A stretch of 64,000 bases of DNA from Oncomelania hupensis (taxonomy: Eukaryota > Mollusca > Gastropoda > Littorinimorpha > Pomatiopsidae): the NCBI GenBank assembly GCA_036898135.1, contig CM072512.1, forward strand, positions 15,998,597 to 16,062,596, in the 5' to 3' direction. How positions within the stretch are numbered: position 1 is the first letter of the stretch; each line of letters opens with the position of its first letter. The translations under genes and the position numbers were made by a program. Below, piece after piece: positions 20,901-31,344 of the stretch. The notes beneath the pieces were generated by a model. The model ran no database searches and had not been told where the DNA came from. It worked only from the letters and a program-made list of their open reading frames with translations.

Positions 20901-23900
20901 TAATCAATGTCCAAACCTATACAAACTTAATACAAATCAGAATTAGACTAGTCGGTGAGATTCAACTGAAACCGTTGCGGAGTGTCACATTACGAATACG
21001 AGAATGTGGAAAACGCGCAGGCCTCATTAACACTAAACTTTGCTGTCAGGTAGCGAGCCTTAAAATATTATCTCACGGACGTCAAATGGCACGCAGGCCA
21101 CAAGTTTGAGACCCTTGGTGTACACGAACATAGACACTCCACAGGGCACAGTTATCTCCCTTTTCTTTTCTCTCTGTATACAGCCGATTTTAAAAGTTCT
21201 AACGACTCTTGTCCCAAGACAAAGTTTTGCTGACGACCCTGGACTTACTGGACTCGTGACCGATAGTGACAACTCTGACTACAGGCGGGAGATAGGTTTG
21301 TTGGCTGGTGTAAAGATAATTATTTAGAACTTAATGTAGGCAGAACCAAAGAATAGGAGGAAGAATCATGTACAAGGGGATATAGTGATCAAGGAAAAGG
21401 TTGTAGAGAAGGTAGATCAGTATAAATATTTGGGAATTACTATAGACAATACTGTAAGCTGACACAGAAACCCAACACTGATGAAGAAGCTCCAACCGGA
21501 ATTTAAACTGGGCAAAGGGAGCATTATACATTCATAATTGTATCCTCGATAGCAAAGGGTACACAACCCTACTCCTATCTTTCGCATTTTCCTCACTCTA
21601 CATTACTGTGAATAATACTACTTGAGTGGTGGATGTGTATTTGTTGTGTGTGTGTGTGAGGGTGGATGAGACAGTCGAGCATGTATGTTGATACAGATCA
21701 CCGTGCTTTGAGCCTGATTGATTTGGTTGTGTACCCTTTGCTAGAGGATACAATTATGAATGTATAATGCTCCCTTTGCCCAGTTTAAATTCCGGTTGGT
21801 TTTTGTTTGTTCGGGTTATTTTTTTTCCGTTTTTTTTTTTTTTTTTTTTAGCCTTTTGACTAATTATATTTATTTTGCGTCACAAATGAAAGTTGTAGAA
21901 GACAATCTGCCTACATTGTCCTTCTCGCTCAGGCTTTAATGCCCCAAGATGTAACCAAAACGTGTATGTAGCCTACATCATCTACAACCTACAATCATCT
22001 GTGGTTCCCCAACAACTTTCACGTTACGGGATAGGATAGCAGGATAGGATAGGTACAACAGTACAGTGCACAGCGATGTGGAACGTTTGTAAACATAGCT
22101 TTGTTTATGTATCATACATCAAAGCCCCCAGATTCAGTGCATCTTTTAATGTGAAAACAGTTCAAAGTCCAATTCTAAACTCTTTGTCTCACCCAAAAAT
22201 TAGCAAAATGTTAACAGTTATAGTCTCTTTAAAGTGACCAGTTGGTATAGGGTAGGATAATAAGCTAACTTGTACCAGAGATTGTATACACAATCTTTGC
22301 CTACACCATGTTTCAGAACAAGTGTAGCTTGTTCCCTATATGAAGTGACCTAGACCCTAAACTATGAGAGATATAAAGTCCAAACTTGCTGAGGATAGAT
22401 TGATCTTTAATTATGTGTTCCTTTTCATTTTATTAATTGATGATGATGAAACCACTGCAAGCACACACCTTTTATACTGAGATTCCATAGAGTTTTGGTT
22501 GGACGGAGATTGTAGGACAGAGATACCTGCTTCCCTGAGTTCTTTGGCAACATGTTCCGACAGTACACGCACCTCTCGTGACCTTGACCCTGATACTGAA
22601 AGGGCGACTTGATACGGTGACAAAAGAGGATGAAGATGTAGCATCTGAAGTGAGAGCAATGGAAATTACATTACAGACTGGATGTATGACGTATAAATAC
22701 AAGGGAGAAAATTGTGGCTCTGAAAATTAGCTTATGTTACATTTGTTGCAACTGCTAAGGGCAACCACACACTTATTAATGATCAGTTATTAAAGATTTT
22801 CAATGGGTAAGGAATGGGATGATGGTGTCTTCAATGCTGGAAGGATTTTGAACATCCATAAAAATGCTCCTCCACCTGTGAACATGTTAACAGTTGAACA
22901 TATATCAACCCTGAGAGGAGAGTGTTCATTGTTGCTCCTCACATGATGGTTGTTATGCATATTTAATCCCTAAATAACCCTAAGACATTTTTTAAAGTTA
23001 CAATTTGGATCTGACATCTCATTGGTATCCAATAAACATATGATAGATTATGCAAATGTTATATAACTATATAAAACACACAGAAAATCCATCTTACCAA
23101 GCATATTTCATCTTGACCCTTAGATGTTTTCTTCTTTTTCTCTTCAGATTCTCTATATGCGTCGGTGAGAAAAACGGCCATGCATTGCTCCAAGCTTGTC
23201 TGACACTCAATAAGATGAGGATAAAATGCCTTCTGATGGAATTTGGCCTGAAAGACAAACTATACACAATGACCAATTAACATTGTGCTTTCATTAACAA
23301 TTATCTTACATGCACTCAAAACATAAATCTACAGCGATGAAGTTCTCCCTGAAAATACTGTATCAACTTAGGAGCTAAATTTGTTAATGCCTAAAAGACA
23401 AAATTATAAAGAACATAATTTATAAAACTAATTGTCTAAATTAGATAACGTCTATAAACAGCATTTTAACCTTCTAATGCCAGCAAAATAGACCTTTTTA
23501 AACTCCCTGAAACTTTAACGGTCCCAATGCAGTATGGTATCAGCTACTGTTTTTTCCACAATAATATCAAAGCCTTGAAGCGGTGCTAATTTTTTTTTTT
23601 CTTGAAACAGGAAAAACTAGCACCAAAACATTATTAACAACATGAAACTGCCATTATTTAACAAAGACAAAATCCATCTGTGTACCTGATGAGATACACC
23701 ACTTTTAGCTTCACTCTCTTTCACTGGATCATCCCCTAGATTGCGGACTGTTTCAACAGCCTCTGTGCCCCAAGGAAAAGCATAGTTTATTGCACTTAAA
23801 GTCCTCCAATAGCAGTTCTTCTCTTTAGTCTTCTGGGCATTGTCGGGCGTCACTGTGGAGCTGCTAAATTTGGATGGTTTGGAAGAAAACTGCAACACAT

Positions 23901-26900
23901 AGACCCAGATTATACAATTATTATTCAATGTAGGCAACTAAAATTGTGTCTTTTAAAGCTAAAGACAAACGATGTGAAAAAAATACATTCTATACTAAAT
24001 ATAAAATATAACATTATCATTATAATAATCACCATTACCTAAGAAATGAGGGTGAGGGTACAGGAGGAATCTCAAGCAATCTTTAAGAGACAAATGCCAA
24101 GGCTGCAAAATACACAGCAGGTTGCAAATTATGTCAAATTAGCCTTCTACACAAAGGAACAACAAAAAAACAAAAGAGACAAAATAAAAGTACCTGTCTC
24201 CACCATCGCAAGCGATTTCTAAGCCAGTAATCTACAGCTGGTGTAACGTTTGCTGGAGGACAGTAATGCTGCAGAAGTAACTGCGTCTCACAAACCCCAC
24301 TGTCAAAACAAACCAAAGCATAATCCAATAAATTTATAATTGTTAACAATGTAATTTTGAACTTGAGCAGCTGGTACAGAGGCTTGACACCATTTCCAGA
24401 GCCTTTGGAATGCAAATAAGTGCAGAGAAGACCAAAATGATGACCAACAACACCTATGGCATCAAAACGGACAACAAAGTCCAAGGCCAATGCCTCAACA
24501 TGGTGCATAGCTTCAAATATTTAGGAGCTATTGTATCAGACAATGGTCCTGAAATCCTCTCCAGGACCGCACAAACAAGTGCTGCCCTGACAAGGTTGAA
24601 GCCCATTTGGAAAGACAGGACCATCAGTCTACACTTCAAGATAAGGCTGTTGCACTCCCTTGTCACCTCCATCTTCCTATACGCTTGTGAAACATGAACC
24701 CTCACAGCAGACCTACAACAAAGAATACAAATAATGGAGATGAGATGCTACAGAAGACTTCTGGGCATTTCCTATACCCAGCACATCACCAACGACAAAG
24801 TCCGACAGACCATCACACAAGCCATTGGACAACACAACATGCTCACAGTGATGAGGAAATGGAAACTCCGATTGTATGGCCACATCACCAGAACATCAGG
24901 CCTTGCAAAGACCCTCCTGCAAGGAATGATGCAAGGAGGCAGAAGAAGAGAGAGACAGAAAAAAGAGATGGGAGGACAACATTCGAGAATGGACTGGTTT
25001 GACACTGAGCAAAGCCATGAGGGTTGCTGAGGACAGAGAAAGATAAAAACGCTGGTTAAACAATCATAGGTGGTGCCCAAACGACTTTTAGTTATAAGAT
25101 AGGATAGGATACTCATTTAAATACCATACACACATACATTAATAATGAAAAAAGTTATCACAATCTGCCTAAATACTCCGATGTTATCCGACAAATCTAT
25201 TATATCCATAATCATGGGGAAATACTTTCCTAAATGTCCCATCATCTAAGCATTCAACAACAAATTATTTTGCGCTTCTTACCTTGCAAACAACTTTAGG
25301 CTGGCAGGGCTACTGTTATCCACTGTACAGTTTGGAAAACAATCACCACTTGTTGCAACAGTCACTGGCAGATGACCATTGGTAAGTTGCAGAGCAGGTA
25401 AGTAGAAGCTCGAATAGTCTATAAATCAAAAGATAATTTAATCTTCACCCACGAATATTACCGTCATAACTTCATATTACATAATAATGACTTATGACAG
25501 TAGTATTTCCAAGCTGCAAACGTCAATTATAAATTGCTCTTATTAACAATTTTACCAAGAAGTTTCATTGCCACCATTCACTTATTTCTGCTCTTAACTT
25601 TCTATTTAACCATTTAGCTATTTACTTTACAAATGAAAGAATAACATAGCTTACTGTGTGATAAAGTTGACCTCAAACTACTTCCCTTGGGGAGCTGCAC
25701 TATACTCATGGACTGTGTTTCTGATGTTACCAGCAATGGATTTTCTACACAAAATGCATTTGGCTGGTTTAAGACTACTGCATCCCACCTGAAACATTTA
25801 CATCAAGTACAGATGTGCATGTAACGCACTAAAATCAAATTTGGCGCTCTGCTTTTGAGACCATTCTGAGGCACTATATATAGCTTCCGCCAGAAAGCAT
25901 GGAATTTCAAGATCTGTAGGATCTCATCTTTGATATGATTATGATGATGATCATTGTTGTCAGGGTGGCGACGTGGTGATCGTCCTTAACGCTGATGCAA
26001 TAGGACGTTAAGCTTCGGTTTTTCTCCCATGGAATTTCTGCTGTATAAGTTTATTCAACTTTCTTAATGTGCTACACATAAAAGCTGAGCATTCCATTTC
26101 CCATGTAAAATCAACTGTGAAGTTAGCAGCAGATGACTTCTATTAAGTTTATTATTTCTTAAAACGTAATGGTAACACTTGAAACAAAATAGGTCCTCCT
26201 GGGACTTTATAGTGAGTCCCATAATCAGTCATGCAACTCTATAACTTATTGTTATCATCATTATGAAGTTTTTTCTCAAAACAGTTAAACCGTCGGCAAA
26301 ACAAATATACGTGACTGGAAAGTTTAGAACATTAGCTGTGTGTAAGTTCGGTATGATACACTTTTTCAGTGGTGGATGGAGGCCCGCTTCCCAAATCACA
26401 TGCCTGAAAAGCTGATCTATGTGCCAAACAGGGATATAGATGAAAGGGATTCAATACAGCTCATCCATAGAAAAACAGCTGGGAAGAATGTCAAGGGGTA
26501 AATCTAAAAGAGTAAGAAAAATAAACAAACAGAAAGATCATGAGGACTGTTTACTATCTCTTATTTGGACTATACATTTTAAATAAATAAATAAATAATA
26601 AAATTTTTGTTTTTTACTTGTAAAATATATTTTTACATTGTCTTTTTCCAAATGGCAAATAGCATATCTGTGTAGAAAATGTAATTACTTCTTAGTTAGA
26701 AATGTTATTTATAAAATTGTTCAAGCTACATTTTTTTGTAATGTTTCACATTTGTCAGCCAGCCTAGCAAATGGTTGCAACTCAGTGCAATTTTCCCTTG
26801 GCAGCAAAGAGGTAAAAATATGTGTCTTTTCATCAAAGGCTAACTATTACTATTCTTCACGTTATTCGAGGAACAAACCTTACCATTGTTTCAAGATGTT

Positions 26901-27053
26901 TCGTCTCAGGAGGGCACCAAGAGGACCAAAACGAAAAAGCTTCTTCTGCACACCGCCGACATCAATGGGTATTTCTTCCACAAAGCCGCGCCTGACTAAA
27001 AGCTGGATAAATCTCACTAACCTGGGGTCTCCCATTTCTGGACCTGCGCACAT
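17917..27053 (-). CDS. POLG2: DNA polymerase gamma accessory subunit, mitochondrial; 9 exons, 413 aa
   Basis: This is the processivity subunit of the mitochondrial replicase, which evolved from a class II aminoacyl-tRNA synthetase. Exons in transcript order: 27053-26884, 25788-25655, 25418-25283, 24299-24194, 23889-23686, 23247-23098, 22644-22469, 19387-19291, 17985-17917. All introns are GT-AG, phases match and the total is 1242 nt. Landmarks are FRFGPLGALLRRNILKQW (residues ~40-57), LRNRLRWWRQFSSKPSKFSS, the pair INYAFPWGTEAVETVRNLGD, and a C-terminal anticodon-binding-like domain (301-413) with LHLHPLLSPYQVALSV and GIITIRSRDTRLK. I start at the ATG at 27053-27051 (MCAGPEMG), directly preceded in frame by TAA. 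An acceptor-like GCGCAG inside it leaves an upstream exon possible. No strong mitochondrial presequence is visible beyond an Arg-rich helix (RLVRFIQLLVRRGF). It is shorter than the human protein (485 aa). Confidence 0.93.
18193..18766 (+). repeat. ~0.58 kb dispersed repeat, copy 1 (POLG2 intron 8)
   Basis: It begins near TTACCCCCATTGGGGTGCC and contains CAGTATAAATAGTATCCCC and GGCTCGGAAGAGTCCGCTGG. It ends CCTAAAGCAA and a (TAATG)n tail, so it is SINE/LINE-like in having a simple-repeat 3' tail. It includes a 60-codon frame (18525-18707) whose equivalent is open in copy 4. Other copies: 36488-37047 (-), 51343-51925 (+), 54708-55266 (-), and a fragment at 57755-57812 (-). Confidence 0.8.
19641..19975 (+). 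repeat. TCAAGGTCA-rich interspersed repeat, copy C (truncated)
   Basis: It has the family start (TTTTCACTCACATGC, GAGTCTTTGTACTCACCC) and one CTTCAAGGTCAAGGCC block. It is truncated after about 335 bp, within a POLG2 intron. Confidence 0.7.
19976..21105. other. POLG2 intron sequence, nothing recognised
   Basis: AT-rich intronic sequence. No exon with both splice sites and no repeat with clear ends was found here. Confidence 0.4.
21120..21470 (+). mobile_element. Fragment of a second LINE type (RT motif C region)
   Basis: The + strand pieces SFADDPGLTGLVTDSDNSDYRREI and, after a frameshift, VEKVDQYKYLGITIDNTVS match the RT palm/thumb of a LINE distinct from the GGATA-tailed family. CR1/Rex/L2-like is my guess. 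The usual FADD is present but the copy is broken by stops. The residue run here describes a degraded element only. Confidence 0.65.
21492..21799. repeat. Inverted repeat with ~75-bp arms and 156-bp loop
   Basis: The arms at 21492-21568 and 21725-21799 are almost exact reverse complements (CCAACCGGAATTTAAACTGG ... CCAGTTTAAATTCCGGTTGG). The loop holds a GGGTGGATGAGACAG...GCTTTGAGCCTGA segment shared with the SINE at 50481-50881. It lies in a POLG2 intron. Confidence 0.85.
21990..22051 (+). mobile_element. LINE 3'-end fragment
   Basis: ATCATCTGTGGTTCCCC is followed by ACGTTACGGGATAGGATAG and further GGATA units. It is a very short 5'-truncated copy of the GGATA-tailed LINE. Confidence 0.75.
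22330..22440 (+). repeat. Small fragment of the TCAAGGTCA-rich repeat family
   Basis: The stretch GTGACCTAGACCCTAAACTA, followed by TGAGAGATA and CCAAACTTG and a TGTTCC-type block, matches the internal part of copy A around 13025-13125. Confidence 0.5.
24356..25110 (+). mobile_element. LINE 3' portion in a POLG2 intron
   Basis: The + strand encodes the thumb and C-terminal region ([75 protein letters not shown]) in two or three frames, ending in AGGATAGGATA. It is opposite in direction to POLG2 and lies between the exons at 24194-24299 and 25283-25418. Confidence 0.87.
25908..26020 (-). repeat. Dispersed repeat, partner of 17645-17760
   Basis: It is the reverse complement of the block near 17650-17755 (shared GACAACAATGATCATCATCA and GACGTTAAG ends). 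It lies in POLG2 intron 1. Confidence 0.75.
26021..26883. other. POLG2 intron 1, nothing recognised
   Basis: AT-rich sequence. A 140-codon + strand frame at 26638-27060 overlaps the first POLG2 exon in antisense and lacks domain character. I treat it as a shadow. Confidence 0.45.
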
Positions 27054-27219
27054 TTATTAGAAAGATTCATTTCAAAACCTTTGGATGTCTTCTATGAACC
27101 ATGCAGTATTGTAACATTAGGCAGTATTCTCAGCTTTGTCTTGTCTTGCCATATATGCCCTCAATCAATCGTGTTGATCATTATGGCACTTTTTACCAAG
27201 GTGCATGCTGGCTGTGTTC

Positions 27220-27443
27220 TTGTTACCGGCACTCACCCGTATAGGACATGAGTGTCAGGATCTTTAAAGTCCGTTATGATGTAATGTATGCGACACAGAC
27301 TAGACCTCGGTTTATACTCTCATCCGAAGGAGTATGAAATGGGAGTAAAGTGTCTTTCCCAAGGACACAACACAATGCCCCGGCCTGGGCTCGGACCTGG
27401 GACGTTCAGATCCTCTAGCCAACGCTCTAACCATTCGGCCACC
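27220..27443 (-). mobile_element. tRNA-derived SINE
   Basis: On the - strand it begins GGTGGCCGAATGGTTAGAGC (A-box-like) with a degenerate B box (GGTCCGAGCCC). It continues into the body TTGTGTCCTTGGGAAAGACA, typical of metazoan SINEs. It sits in the spacer between POLG2 and DAGLB. Confidence 0.8.
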
Positions 27444-28320
27444 ATGCCTCCACTAGCTATCCCCCCTCAAATTGATGTGCATTTGACAGCAACTAGTAAC
27501 CATATAGTGCTTATGCTCCTTGTTATAGGTCTTCAGGTCTGGAGGAATTTATAATAGGTTTAAATGAACTAAGCTTTATCTTTTTATTTAAATATGACAT
27601 TGAAATGCAGTTTTTAGGCATACTAAAACAATTATTTCTTTAGTATCATATTCAACAAACTAAATATAATCAATTATGATTATTTTTAACTTCGCTTATT
27701 CAATGAGAAGATGACAACTTACGATATGCAGGTATATTTGACTTTCACGAGTGTCTCTTGTGAGTCTTTACTTTGTCCTAGGCCTACACAAAGTTTACCA
27801 AACGCACGTGTTTCCTTTTACTAGTTTTAGTTCCTTCTTTGACATCATGACATTATCGCCCTTGATGCGCTGAGGAATAAAACGAAATTTGATTGTACAA
27901 GCTGACAGTGCAACAGTTCAGCAAACAAAACAATAAGTTAGGTCTATGGACTATTTTTGGTTTTCCGTATAGGAAACTTTAGGTTACTTTAAACATTGCT
28001 TAGCACTGCAATCATAATCTGTTAATCAAAAACCTCATGAACGACATCCCGTACTCAATGTTCTTTTAGGCCCCTATGAAATTTTGTTTTAATGAAAAAA
28101 TTCGAAAATGTTATGATTTAAATATACTGACATTTGATAATTTATGATAGATATCAGAATGTTAATAATGTTGTTTTTTAAATAAATATATGCGCTTACA
28201 ATCTCTTTAGAAATATTGTGAGCAGAAGTCTACTGTTCACAGGTTACAGATTTCAACTAATACTTCCTGCGATATGGTGTCCGCGTTTGTTTTGACATCA
28301 TGAGAAGATGATTCCAACCA

Positions 28321-28328
28321 TATAAAAG
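28321..28328 (+). promoter_or_regulatory. TATA box candidate for DAGLB
   Basis: TATAAAAG lies 40-47 bp upstream of the DAGLB start codon. At the usual ~30-bp spacing, initiation would fall near 28351, leaving a 5' UTR of under 20 nt. No experimental support; an upstream non-coding exon is also possible. Confidence 0.4.
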
Positions 28329-28367
28329 CTCACCGAGCACTTTTAGCGCATTGGAGTGGTCGCCAAA

Positions 28368-31184
28368 ATGCCAGGCATTTACTTGTTCAAGCGATACTGG
28401 GTTATCAGCAGTGACGATTTTGTTTTCCCCAGTTTCATAGAGCTGTGTCTTCGATTTGCTTGGTAAGATAATATATCTAGCTGAGAACTGAGAAGCTTAT
28501 GCCCGGCCACTATCTTTGCATATACTTCCTTCTTTACTATGTACCGACCGAAAGAATGCCAGTTGTTATGTTTATGACTTCCATTATTTGTTGATTCAGT
28601 ATGACAATAGCTCGAGGAATAAGTTCTCAAACTTCCTACCCCGTCGGCCACTCAGTGAAGGTAAATTCAGGTAAATATAGTAGGAGCAAGAATGGTAAAT
28701 GTTAGTTGTTACTCAATTGCCGCAGTTTTGAAATACTATATAGGCTATTATTATTATAAATTATTAGTAATAGTAAAATGTGACGTATTAGCGCATTGGA
28801 TGCAGGTTATTGAATCTATAGATCTACATTTTTTTGTTTGTGTATGTTTTCTTTGTCAGTTTACTTGCGAGTTTTCCTATCCTATCCTATCCTGTCTCGT
28901 AACCCTGAGGTCGTAGGGGCACCACAGATGATCGTTTAACCAGCATACTCCATCTTTGTCTGTCCTTAGCAGCCCTGATGGCTTCGCTCAGTGTCAAACC
29001 AGTCCATTCTCGAATGTTGTCCTCCCACCTCTTTTTCGGTCTCCCTCTTCTTCTGCCTCCTACCTTGCGAGTTTTGCCAATACATCATTATGCATTTAAT
29101 AATCATTTATATCTCTGCCTAGAAAGAATACTACCATAACATTCATAAAACATTTACCAATGAGTTATATAATCAGTACTCTTTCCAGGCAATTACATAT
29201 ATCCCAGCTACTAAAACAAAGAGCTGAGTGCTCATTGACTATATATCTGAAACATTGGAAGTGCAGTATACAGCACATATTTAACAATTTTGACTGGTCT
29301 TGCTAACAGATAAATATTTGTTGTTATCTATAAGTATTACCTGATTACTTTCTTTCTGTGTTAATTAATATTTTGAACTATTTTTTTTTAAATTTAATTA
29401 TATTTATTATATTTTGTATTCCAGGTTACTTGCCATTTCCATTCTGTTTGGCATCCACCGTGGAAGTTTTAGCTGCTCCAATGGCTATCTGCTTCGCAAC
29501 TACTACACAGGCACCCTGGTCATACTTGCGATCACTATTATTATCACCCTGGTCATCATGATCATGAGCATGAGGGGATCCATCCGTAACAGCCACCCCC
29601 GAAGGCACATCAACATCCTCCTGTACCTCAAGTTTGCCATGTTGTTGCCAGAGGCAATATGGGTGATTGTGTCCACATACTGGGCATTTGGCTACTCGTT
29701 TGACTGCAACTGGACTGTCTACTGGGCAGCCCGGGGTGCAGTCATCTGTGCCTGGATTGTGGGCTTCTGGATGTTTGTGGGATTGCTGTTGGTGTTCGAT
29801 CCCTTGGGCTCTGCGGAGAACAAAATCAAGCTTGGGGAAACGATGCAGAAGTCAGGCACTGAATTTCTCATAGGTGCCAGCAAGTCAAAGAACATCAAAG
29901 TCTGGGAAACGAGGTACAAATTCTTAGCCATTTTGTCTGATTCTTCAAAATAAGTATGTTTTATTCATTATTTTAATGTTATATTTATGAACTTTAACCC
30001 TTTAGCAAGCGGAGCGACCTAGAGCGACCAATATTTTTGCTATGTGCATGCTCGCGGAGCGACCGGCAGCGGCCGGTAATGACGTGGTCTGATCAGAGGC
30101 TGCCATGTGGAAATCTATTTATAGCAAACATGCGAGATTTTCGCACACGTGATTGTGATTTCCTGCTGTTTCCTGCAGAATTTTCAGTGCATTTTTAGAG
30201 TGTGTAGAATGCACACAGTGAATTTTCACAGTTTGATTAAAGTTTGAAGTTTGAGAGGCGGAGAATTATGGCGTCAAATTCTTGCAGAATCTGATGAAGA
30301 AAATGACCCATTTGAAGGATTTTAGGAGGCTGATTTGGTTCAGGTTAATGATGGAGAGGAAAATGATTTGGACTTTCACTTTGACTATCTTTTTCTGTCG
30401 GATTTGAATAACAGAAACGATGAACAATCGATGCTTTATTATTTGTGGCAGTGATCGTATTGCTGCATGTTGTGCAGTATGCAATGTTGACATTCAGATT
30501 TTTTTTCCAGTTGCAACACATTGTAACAATGTATGTGTAACATTTCATTTTGAAGAAAAATATGTGGTTGATTTATTAATAACGATAAGTGGAACATAAT
30601 TTTGGGTGGTGCATTTTTAATTAATTTTTGTATGTGCTTGGTGTAGCATTTTGATGGAGTTACTTGCCTTGACCTAGGAAATAGAAGCAGATAAGGCTTA
30701 GGCTCCTGTGGGGGTTAGAGGGTTAAACTTATTTGGAACAAATTTATGTTGATTTGAATTGAAGATAAATAATGTATACTTGATTGAAACACATTCTGAA
30801 CAGGCATTACAAAATTACATTTGAACTGAAGCACAAACGTTACGGACTTTGATTAATACTAATATTGTTAAGTATTTTTATATTCACATGATTGTAACAG
30901 AGATTGGTAGGAATATTATAAAATATATCTGGTTTATATTTGTTCTTCAGGTGTCGTTGTCTTTGCTGTTGTATTGCTCATAGCCAGGACAATGATCAAG
31001 CCTTTTCGGATGTATCTAAACTTGTAGCAGACTTTTTCAAGGTTTGTATGAGACTGGCATGAACATTTAACACTTAAAAGTTAAGATCATAAGGTTAGGA
31101 ATAATTATATTTCTGGAGATTTAAATAATACAGAATGAAACCTATATCTCTCTCTCTCTCTCTGTCTCTGTCTCTCTCTCTCTG

Positions 31185-31263
<79 letters not shown>

Positions 31264-31266
31264 TCC

Positions 31267-31344
<78 letters not shown>

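Noticed and set aside
24134..24508. 124-codon - strand ORF as a separate gene
   Set aside because: It is a read-through of a genuine POLG2 exon (24194-24299) into flanking intron and LINE sequence.
26638..27060. 140-codon + strand ORF
   Set aside because: Its 3' half is antisense to the first POLG2 exon and the 5' half is low-information AT-rich sequence.
28334..28651. Long - strand frames opposite the first DAGLB exon, one of which ends in GTG CTC G before a GT and could splice in frame to POLG2
   Set aside because: The + strand frame matches the DAGL N-terminus residue by residue and splices correctly to exon 2. The antisense frames lack an ATG before the putative donor or have no domain, so they are shadows.
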